Assembly: GCA_021604585.1 (NCBI GenBank)
Contig: BQJG01000022.1
Coordinates: 1 to 50,218, forward strand
Source of the DNA: Hyphococcus sp.
GTDB taxonomy: Bacteria; Pseudomonadota; Alphaproteobacteria; Caulobacterales; Parvularculaceae
Reading direction: 5' to 3'
Length of the DNA: 50,218 nucleotides
In this document: in pieces, positions 21,497 through 28,576 of the stretch
How the letters are laid out: each line of letters starts with the position of its first letter
Numbering within the stretch: the stretch's first letter is position 1
The notes under the pieces: generated by a model
Database searches by the model: none
Seen by the model: the letters and a program-made list of their open reading frames with translations, nothing else
Told to the model about the DNA's origin: nothing
Translations under genes and position numbers: made by a program

Positions 21497-23749
21497 TTAT
21501 CGGCCAGCTGCTTGCCGCAGCGCATCCGCTTGAGCCTTGAATTGCTCGATTGCGGTGTCCAGACCGTAGGTTTCACCCTGCTGACAGGCGCCGAAATGGT
21601 CGAGCGCGCCATAAGCATCGCCCTCCTCCAGCGCCACGACCCCGGATTCGAATTCATGCTTGAAACGCTGATACGCCGGTTTCGCCGCGAGCTTCTCATC
21701 CCCGATCAGCGCGAAAATGACGGTTGGATCCGTGCGCCCTTTCACCGTGAAAGCGCCAAGCGGCAGCGCGGCGAAATCGGCGATGCGCTCGCGGGTATGC
21801 GACGAGATGATGATCGGCACACCATACTGCTTGGTCAGCGATTCCAGCCGCGAGGTGAGATTCACCATGTCGCCGAGCATAGAATATTCGAGTTTGTCTT
21901 CGGACCCGAAATTGCCGACCCGCGCTTCGGCCGTATGCAGACCAATGCCGATTTTGATTTCCGGCACCGGCAACTGCTTATTCGCCCGCCAGGCGTCATT
22001 CAGCTTTGCAAGCGAACCCAACATTTCAAGCGCGGCGCGCGCGGCTTCTTCCGGGTGATTGGCGACGTCAACCGGCGCGTTCCACATAGCCGCCATGCCG
22101 TCGCCCATATATTTGTCGACCAGTCCGCTATGTTCGGTGACGATGCGCGTCATTGGCGTAAAATACTGGTTGAGCATGGTCGTCACTTGCTGCGGCGACA
22201 TCTGTTCGGAAATGCTGGTGAAGCCGCGAATGTCGGAGAAGAACGCGGTGATCTCGCGCTGTTCACCTTCAAGCTTTAGCAGCGTCGGATCCTTCTCAAG
22301 ACGATCCAACAACAAGGGCGACAAGAATTTTCCGAACGCGCCGCGAATAAAACGCCGCGCCATTTGCTCCTGCTGGAACATCACGACAAACGCCGGCACG
22401 AAAGCCGCCGTCAGCACCAGCCCCGGCGTCACCGGATCAATCAACAGGCGCGAAGCGCTAAAGGCGAAATAGGCGCCGCCGAACAGCGCAGCCGTCAAGA
22501 CGAACCAAACACCAAATCCGCCAGCCGCCGACATGCGCGGCAAAAACATCAGCATCAAAATGGAAACCACCAGCGCCGCGCCAATTTCAAGCGGCCGCAT
22601 CACATCCCAGGCGCGGAACAGGGTTTCCCCGCCCAACGCCTGTTCGATGACTTCTGAGTGAATATGCACGCCGGGCCGTTCATCGCCAAGCGGCGTCACC
22701 AACACGTCTCGCAAACCCTCCGCCGAGGCGCCGATCATGACGATCCGCCCCTTTACGGCGTCGGCGATAGATGCCGCGTCCCCTTCAATAATATCCACCA
22801 CCGACAGACGGCGTTTCTCCACACTGCTTGCATCGGAATAATGCACCCAAAGCTGACCGTCATCAGTGGTCGGAAAATGCAACCGGCACATCACCACTTC
22901 GGAGACGGATTGGCGTGCAACGCCGGTGACATGCGCGCGACAAGCGCCTTGGCTTGCAGCATTAATGAAAGCGGCGGGCGCATATTTGGGATCAAGTTTC
23001 GGCGCGGCGACGCGAATAGCTTCCAATGCAAGGCTCGGATAGATTTCAGCGCCGTCACAGGCAAGCGCAATCAACGGCACACTGCGAACAATCGCATCAT
23101 CGGTCAGCGCCGCACGAGCAAAGCCTTCGCCGCTCGCAGCATTGCGAAAAATCGGCAGCGGCGGGACAACCTGTCGGAAACTCGGCGCCACGCGTGCGAG
23201 ATCGCTCGCCGGCATGCCCTGCACTTTCGAGGCAGCGAGCGCCGGAGGGCAGGCATCGCCATCAGCAGCACCTGCACGCGCGGTCAGGTGCAAGACCGTT
23301 GGCGCAGCAGCCAGCGAAGCCGCCAGCCGCCGGTCATGGTCAACAAGGGAGAGGTCGGATGCGCCTAGCTCGGCGACGATCGGCGCCAGAACCGGCGATT
23401 GCATCCAGCTGGCGGAGACATTGGCCGGACTGGTCCTGTCCGGTTCGGCAAGAATGACGTCGAAGACAATCGCCGCCGCGCCCGCTTCTTCTAACTTGTC
23501 AACGATTGCTGCAAAACGGTGCCGCGGCCAAGGCCACTGGCCGTATTTTGAAAGCGCAGCGTCATCAATTTCAACAACGCGAACCGGATCGGAATTATAG
23601 GCGCGCGGACTTAACCGTTGAAACTGGTCGAACACGCGGTCGCGGGCGATGTTGACCAGCGCCGGTTGCTGAAAAACAAGCGCCAGCGCTAGCGCGGCGC
23701 CAATGAAGCCCGCAAAGCGTGGTCCGAAGATGCTTCGCCCGCCCCGCAC
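21497..23749 (-). CDS. CHASE2-domain class III adenylate cyclase
   Basis: A 750-residue membrane sensor-cyclase making cAMP from ATP. An N-terminal helix (about 10-30) leads to an extracytoplasmic CHASE2 domain (about 35-375), then three membrane helices (about 388-458), then a cytoplasmic class III cyclase (about 495-660). Metal-binding D506 and D550, K546 and S623 at the purine-specifying positions, and N630/R634 for the transition state are all present; Lys with Ser/Thr there is typical of class IIIb adenylate cyclases. A helical C-terminal tail (about 690-750) may be TPR-like. It starts 4 bases after the FecR-type gene in the same operon. Immediately downstream are three CRP-site small genes and a CRP-type regulator, so its product probably acts locally in regulation (inference). 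Confidence 0.92.
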   Translation of the reverse strand: MRGGRSIFGPRFAGFIGAALALALVFQQPALVNIARDRVFDQFQRLSPRAYNSDPVRVVEIDDAALSKYGQWPWPRHRFAAIVDKLEEAGAAAIVFDVILAEPDRTSPANVSASWMQSPVLAPIVAELGASDLSLVDHDRRLAASLAAAPTVLHLTARAGAADGDACPPALAASKVQGMPASDLARVAPSFRQVVPPLPIFRNAASGEGFARAALTDDAIVRSVPLIALACDGAEIYPSLALEAIRVAAPKLDPKYAPAAFINAASQGACRAHVTGVARQSVSEVVMCRLHFPTTDDGQLWVHYSDASSVEKRRLSVVDIIEGDAASIADAVKGRIVMIGASAEGLRDVLVTPLGDERPGVHIHSEVIEQALGGETLFRAWDVMRPLEIGAALVVSILMLMFLPRMSAAGGFGVWFVLTAALFGGAYFAFSASRLLIDPVTPGLVLTAAFVPAFVVMFQQEQMARRFIRGAFGKFLSPLLLDRLEKDPTLLKLEGEQREITAFFSDIRGFTSISEQMSPQQVTTMLNQYFTPMTRIVTEHSGLVDKYMGDGMAAMWNAPVDVANHPEEAARAALEMLGSLAKLNDAWRANKQLPVPEIKIGIGLHTAEARVGNFGSEDKLEYSMLGDMVNLTSRLESLTKQYGVPIIISSHTRERIADFAALPLGAFTVKGRTDPTVIFALIGDEKLAAKPAYQRFKHEFESGVVALEEGDAYGALDHFGACQQGETYGLDTAIEQFKAQADALRQAAGR

Positions 23750-23753
23750 AGGA

Positions 23754-26135
23754 TCAACCTGATTCAGAAAGTGGCATTTGCGTTATTTCGCCCGCACCCG
23801 CTCCACCAGCGCCGTCGTTAAAGTTGATATAGAAATCCGCAACTCCCGCGGTCCCATTCGTCGCATCATTACGAATGAGAAATAGCGCCGCATCAATATT
23901 CGTGCCGCTGAAATCATCTGTATCTAATCCGAACGCTGCAAACCCATTTAGCGCGTCATTAAAGCTGACTGTGTTCAGCATTTCACTGACATCGACGCTA
24001 CCAACATCCACACTTACAAACGATCCGCCTCCGCCTATTGAGCGGCTGGCAAAATCGATGTTAATCATCGCCTCGACCGAGCCGAAGAAAAAGTTGCCGC
24101 CTGCATCAATAAGCAGACCGCCGCCGCCGGAACTTCCTGTTCCATCATAGAAATAAACGTCGTCACCAAGACCGCTGAGAGAGTCAAGCTCAGCAACTGT
24201 CGATAAAGGACCGACGCCAAAATTCTCAAAGGTCGCCACTTCAGAATATATGTGATTGCCGGAATCATCAGCAATGATCGAGGCGACATAGGCGCCGAGG
24301 CCTTCCGGATTGTAAATCTGGGTTTGCCCTTGCAAGACGTTGGAATCGGAAGACATAGACCCGAGGGTATGAAACGCCAGCCCAAACAGGCCGCTATCGA
24401 ATGACACCGCTTGATCGAGCGACACATGTTGCGCTGTAGAGCCGCTGGTCGCCGCATTTGCGGCTGTTGCGAATGCGATGAATGACGATCCACCGCCAAT
24501 CGTACGATTACCAAAATCCACTTCGAGTTGAGCGACAGCAGTGCCTGTCAGTTTGGCGCCATCACCCAGCGTTGATGCAACCCTTGTCGAACTGCCGGTT
24601 AAGATGGCGATGTCATTGCGATCGACAAAGTCAAGTTCCATGAGCGAGTAAATTCTGCCCAAATCGTTCGAGAAATAGGCAAGATCTCCCACTCCCGGCG
24701 TTAGCAATAAATCGTCGGCGCTACTTGAAATCATATAAGCGGTGCCTTGCCCTGGGTCGGTCACCGAATAATCAAGCGAAACATCTGCGGTGACGGTGCC
24801 GTTTGGTCCTTGCCGGATAGTCAGCACGTAAGTCGGTGTATTAAACATCGCTAGACCGCCCGCACCATTCGCGAATGGCACATTGCTGCTGTTGAGCAGG
24901 TCCTGAAAGTAAATGTCCAGCGCTGCATCGAACGGTCTTTGACCTGAGAAATTCCGCTGCGTCAGATCATCCGGATCAGTGACAGTGAAATCAAATTTGA
25001 CGAACGACGCCAGTGCGTCTGGCGCGACGGTGCGGCTCGCCCAGTCCACTGCGATCTGGAACATGGCGACGCCAGTTTCGTTCGAGATGATGCCGTCATT
25101 ATCAACCACCATGGTCGCTGGCGCGATTACGAAAATATGGCCGCTCGGATTCTGCTGCGCAGCCGCGAAATCTTCAAGCGCGTCGAGCGGCAAGATATCA
25201 CCGACCGGAATTGTCGGTGGCGGAGGGGGCGGCGGCGGTGGAGGCGGGGGCGGCATTTCCTCCTCTTCATCTTCCTCATCCGGGCGCTGTTCAGTTGTTT
25301 CGTCGTCCTTTTCGTTCTTGTTTTCGGCGTATTCTTTGTACTCGTCGCCTTCCTGCGCGCCCTGACCGGATTCATCCAGCGCATCGCCGGCATATTCGAT
25401 AGCGTCGCCATCGCCTTCCGGCACCACCGGCACAAACGCCTTGTAGATCCGCCGTAGCAACTCAGGGTCGGCGCGGAAAGGCTCGGACACGCCATCCGGA
25501 CCAATGCGCACGGCAAAACCGGGGCGCATCAAACGCGCTTCAATAGAATCGCGATTCTCATCGGTCCAAAATTCGACCAGGCCTTTTGGCGTTAACCCGC
25601 TATTGTCGCGCACCGGGCCCTCGAGCAGCGCGTAAACATAACCGTCAAGCTCAACCAGAATGACGTTGGTGCCGCGAACGCCCATGGTGACACCGGACTC
25701 TTGGATGTCCACTTCGGTCGAGCCGGGTCTGGTATCGCGACCGGAAGCGAACCGCATACCGCCACGGAAGAAGTTGACGACGCGCCTGCGCCCAGCGCCT
25801 TGGCTGTCAAAAAACTCGCTGATCGCAGATTCTGAATCCGGCGAAAAGGTGTATGTGCTCCAATCGCAAAGCTTTAACTGCAAGTGCGAGTTGGCGCCGG
25901 TGCGCACACGGTCGCCGCTAAACATATCGGCGCCATTGCTCGGCCGGAAGGCTGCGCTGCGATTGACGCGTTCGACATCAACAGCGGGACCAATCACCGC
26001 CGTTGCGTTGCCGGCTTTGGGATCATTGGTGTCACGGTCGAAACATTCCGCAGCGTTTGCGGAAATGGAAACCAGTGAAAGCGCTGCCGCTGCGGCGGAA
26101 ATCCGCAGGCCGGATTTGTAAAAATTCTTGCTCAT
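23754..26135 (-). CDS. secreted FecR-domain protein with polyproline linker and TbpB-like repeats
   Basis: A 793-residue exported protein. It has a signal peptide (cleavage about residue 28), then a FecR domain (about 40-215, with the hallmark G-V-T-M-G-V-R-G-T-N-V near residue 155). An acidic D/E-rich stretch and a run of 13 prolines (about residue 300) follow, then a long beta-rich half. That half holds three repeats built on a [V/I]-D-F/W-x-x-R-[T/S] core (about 365, 545, 715; the latter two read R-T-I-G-G-G and R-S-I-G-G-G), resembling the beta-barrel of TbpB-type Slam substrates. No lipobox cysteine follows the signal. It is cotranscribed with a DUF560-like barrel (12 bases upstream) and the CHASE2 cyclase (4 bases downstream), so it may be the extracytoplasmic input for the cyclase. 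The TbpB likeness is my reading of the motifs. Confidence 0.85.
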   Translation of the reverse strand: MSKNFYKSGLRISAAAAALSLVSISANAAECFDRDTNDPKAGNATAVIGPAVDVERVNRSAAFRPSNGADMFSGDRVRTGANSHLQLKLCDWSTYTFSPDSESAISEFFDSQGAGRRRVVNFFRGGMRFASGRDTRPGSTEVDIQESGVTMGVRGTNVILVELDGYVYALLEGPVRDNSGLTPKGLVEFWTDENRDSIEARLMRPGFAVRIGPDGVSEPFRADPELLRRIYKAFVPVVPEGDGDAIEYAGDALDESGQGAQEGDEYKEYAENKNEKDDETTEQRPDEEDEEEEMPPPPPPPPPPPPPTIPVGDILPLDALEDFAAAQQNPSGHIFVIAPATMVVDNDGIISNETGVAMFQIAVDWASRTVAPDALASFVKFDFTVTDPDDLTQRNFSGQRPFDAALDIYFQDLLNSSNVPFANGAGGLAMFNTPTYVLTIRQGPNGTVTADVSLDYSVTDPGQGTAYMISSSADDLLLTPGVGDLAYFSNDLGRIYSLMELDFVDRNDIAILTGSSTRVASTLGDGAKLTGTAVAQLEVDFGNRTIGGGSSFIAFATAANAATSGSTAQHVSLDQAVSFDSGLFGLAFHTLGSMSSDSNVLQGQTQIYNPEGLGAYVASIIADDSGNHIYSEVATFENFGVGPLSTVAELDSLSGLGDDVYFYDGTGSSGGGGLLIDAGGNFFFGSVEAMINIDFASRSIGGGGSFVSVDVGSVDVSEMLNTVSFNDALNGFAAFGLDTDDFSGTNIDAALFLIRNDATNGTAGVADFYINFNDGAGGAGAGEITQMPLSESG

Positions 26136-26146
26136 CGTCGGCCCCC

Positions 26147-27541
26147 TTAAAACGCGATACGTTTCGACACGAGAAACGCTGCTTTGTGCGCCTTGTAGTC
26201 GAAGTTGAGAATGTTTGAATCAACGGTCTCATACTCATATTGAGCGATCAGATTAATGTCCTTGATCGCCTCGGGCAGACCCGGCGCAAAGAAAGAAATT
26301 GGCGCGCCAATCGTAACCCGGCCGCGATAAAGCCAATCGTCGCGCAAGATGGTCGGGCTGATGAACGCATCGACCATGTCATATTGTGAATTCTCCGCCC
26401 AGAAGCCGATCAGCGAAAATGCGCCGCGCCCAAGCAGCCAGCTATGCTGAACATTCGCGCCGTAGCGTTGATAGGATTCATAGCCGACAGCGGCATTCTT
26501 GTCGGAATAAAGGCCCTCAACTGTTACCGTCTGCGTCGGGCTGAGCCGCCAGGCGACGCCGCTGCGGGCGCTGATGCGGCGACCGGAACGCTGCGAAGCG
26601 ACGCCAAAATTCGTCGTATCCCGGAAATCTTCATCCTCCCCGCGAACCAGGGCGTAGGACGTAACTTTTGGATTCCAGCGATAAGCAATTTCAACCTCGC
26701 CGCCGAGCGACCGAAGATAATCCTCGCCATCCAACCAATACATGCCGCCGCGTATGCGCGGCGATATGGACCAGGCGCCGGAATACCAGGTGCCGCCCAA
26801 GGCAAGCGCCGCTGCGTTCAAGTCGAGATTGTCAACTTTAGTCTTGTCTGAATGATAAAACGAAGCGTCCGCATGAAGCGTATGCCCCGCTTGCGTGCCG
26901 AGGTCGCGCAGCAATCTTCCCTGTGCGGAGAAAATATACGCGAAGTCATCGATCTTCCCAGGCGCCGGGAGCGGCGTATCGAGGAACAGCAATTGTCCGC
27001 TGGATGGTGACTGGCTGCGGTTGTTATCGTAATCGACGCCGGTCGTCAGAGTCAGAGAGGCGCGCGTCAACCGTTGTTCGTACTTGATACGGCCGAGATA
27101 TGTTTCCGCTTCGGCAGCCAACGCCGGCGGAAGCTCGCCGCTATCGAGCGCCAGTTCCAGTTCGTAGCGGGCGCGATCGAACAGGCCGAGACGATAAAGC
27201 ACCAGCCCATAGAGAACGCGCACGTCATGGCGGGTCGGATCGATCAACAGGACCCGCTCCAATGTCGCCACGCCCTCTTTCAAATCTCCGGCAATGATTT
27301 GCTGGCGTGCATAAGCGATGTTTAGCTGAATATTCTCAGGAGCCGCGAGAATCTGTTCAAATGGTATGGCGCCTGCACGAAGCTCGCCCTGTTGCGCATC
27401 ACGCCGTTGCTGCTCGAGAAAAGCGCGATCCGCCTCCTCTCGCGCCGCCTCCTCCGGGGATTGGGCCGCCGCGACGCCAAGAATGCAAAGTGCAGCCGTG
27501 ACCGCGGTAACCGATACGCGAATCTTCGCCGGATTAATCAT
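26147..27541 (-). CDS. TPR/outer-membrane beta-barrel protein, DUF560 (Slam)-like
   Basis: A 464-residue exported protein with a signal peptide (cleavage near A-A-A-Q). A TPR-like helical region (about 60-155, with Y-A-R-Q-Q-I-I-A-G-D-L and Y-G-L-V-L-Y-R-L-G-L-F-D-R-A) is followed by a C-terminal barrel of alternating strands (about 170-464) that ends in phenylalanine, the outer-membrane protein signature. Size and order match Slam/DUF560 proteins, which move surface lipoproteins with TbpB-like barrels across the outer membrane. It heads the operon with the FecR-repeat protein 12 bases downstream, a likely cargo or partner. It could instead be a channel that only shares the architecture. Confidence 0.8.
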   Translation of the reverse strand: MINPAKIRVSVTAVTAALCILGVAAAQSPEEAAREEADRAFLEQQRRDAQQGELRAGAIPFEQILAAPENIQLNIAYARQQIIAGDLKEGVATLERVLLIDPTRHDVRVLYGLVLYRLGLFDRARYELELALDSGELPPALAAEAETYLGRIKYEQRLTRASLTLTTGVDYDNNRSQSPSSGQLLFLDTPLPAPGKIDDFAYIFSAQGRLLRDLGTQAGHTLHADASFYHSDKTKVDNLDLNAAALALGGTWYSGAWSISPRIRGGMYWLDGEDYLRSLGGEVEIAYRWNPKVTSYALVRGEDEDFRDTTNFGVASQRSGRRISARSGVAWRLSPTQTVTVEGLYSDKNAAVGYESYQRYGANVQHSWLLGRGAFSLIGFWAENSQYDMVDAFISPTILRDDWLYRGRVTIGAPISFFAPGLPEAIKDINLIAQYEYETVDSNILNFDYKAHKAAFLVSKRIAF

Positions 27542-27745
27542 GAATACCCCCTGGACCCGCCAAGCCGCCCGCAGGCGCGAAAGAATTGCTCAGCTAAATG
27601 CAATTGCAGCGCCATCGCCGGACTCTCCATTCCAGCGTGGCCGCCATCCCTGCGCTGACTATGCGCTGCGCAGAAATCGCCCGCAACCGTTTTCTGGTGA
27701 ATGAAGTCGTTGATTTTCGCGCAAATAGTGCCTTTTCCGCCTGCG

Positions 27746-28144
27746 TCAGCGGTGCATCAGCAGCACCCAGATGATGATGTAATGGGTCAGATGATGAACC
27801 ATTTGGTCGATTCCGAAAGGTATCCAGAACGATTGTTTGTTCATGTTTGTGAACCGGCCCAGCAATCCTGGATTGGACTTGATCGTATCCATTGTGAAAT
27901 GCGCCGCAAAATCAAAAATCGCCAGCCACCACAAGGTCGGATTGACGACCCAGACGATCGCGAATGTCGTTGCCGCATGGATAAACACATGAATGGATAG
28001 CGGGAAAATGAAGCCCAGACCTGGCGTGGATTTGCCACGCACCATCCAGCCCGTTTGTAAGAGATAATCGCCAATTAAGTGCTTGATCTGAAACGTCACC
28101 AGCATCGCAAACACGAACTGGATATCGCTCATTCCCGTGATCAT
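27746..28144 (-). CDS. DUF3307 family membrane protein
   Basis: A 132-residue integral membrane protein with about four hydrophobic helices. The opening K-H-L-I-G-D-Y-L-L-Q-T and the H-x-x-x-H-A pattern (I-H-V-F-I-H-A), plus D-F-A-A-H-F-x-x-D and D-Q-M-V-H-H-L-T-H, are hallmarks of DUF3307. Conserved His/Asp residues in the membrane could bind metal; function is unknown. It is read in the same direction as the FecR/cyclase operon, but a 204-base gap without obvious promoter or terminator separates them. It faces the electron-transfer operon across a non-coding divergent region. Confidence 0.85.
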   Translation of the reverse strand: MITGMSDIQFVFAMLVTFQIKHLIGDYLLQTGWMVRGKSTPGLGFIFPLSIHVFIHAATTFAIVWVVNPTLWWLAIFDFAAHFTMDTIKSNPGLLGRFTNMNKQSFWIPFGIDQMVHHLTHYIIIWVLLMHR

Positions 28145-28576
28145 AGCTTCCCCCGCGGTGAGCGCAGCCTCAAAGTCGTGCTTTCGTGTTCACGCACTTA
28201 TTGGCTCCGCAACGACGCATGGCGCGGTTCACGCTAAGACATTTCAGCGCGTTTCGCCCCGCGCCTTGCCCCCAAAACACGCGGAAACGCATCTCTGCTC
28301 CAGAAGATCACCCTCCAGTAACGCCGCCGCGATAAAAAAGTTACGCATAGTCGGGGCGGATACGCAAGCTGGCGTTAAGGAAATTTCTTTACGAAGCTTA
28401 TCGCGCTGCAACATAATCATTCAGCGCTGTTGCATAGGCGCCTTTGTAGAGGCTCAAGCTAATATGGGCCGCTGTGTGTTCAATCAAAGCGCCGCCTCGC
28501 CCAAACAACCATGAAAAGGTGGATTGGCACGGCGTTTGAGTCTATTGATTCAAGAAGGGATGAGCGGGGATCTGCA
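28145..28576. other. divergent intergenic region before the electron-transfer operon
   Basis: About 430 bases without a convincing gene; a plus-strand frame from 28137 lacks coding character. It must hold the promoter of the FAD/cNMP/Fe-S gene. I see no TGTGA-N6-TCACA or TTGAT-N4-ATCAA site. The only structure noticed is TGCAACA (28407-28413) facing TGTTGCA (28428-28434), nested with GCGCTG (28403-28408) and CAGCGC (28422-28427), a possible operator or hairpin. Confidence 0.4.

Noticed and set aside
25213..25255. A G-rich tract that could form a G-quadruplex.
   Set aside because: It encodes the 13-proline linker of the FecR protein on the other strand; coding explains it.
28137..28514. A 125-codon plus-strand frame in the divergent intergenic region.
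   Set aside because: Low-complexity, Ser/Ala/Cys-rich product, no Shine-Dalgarno, overlaps the DUF3307 start; most likely non-coding.
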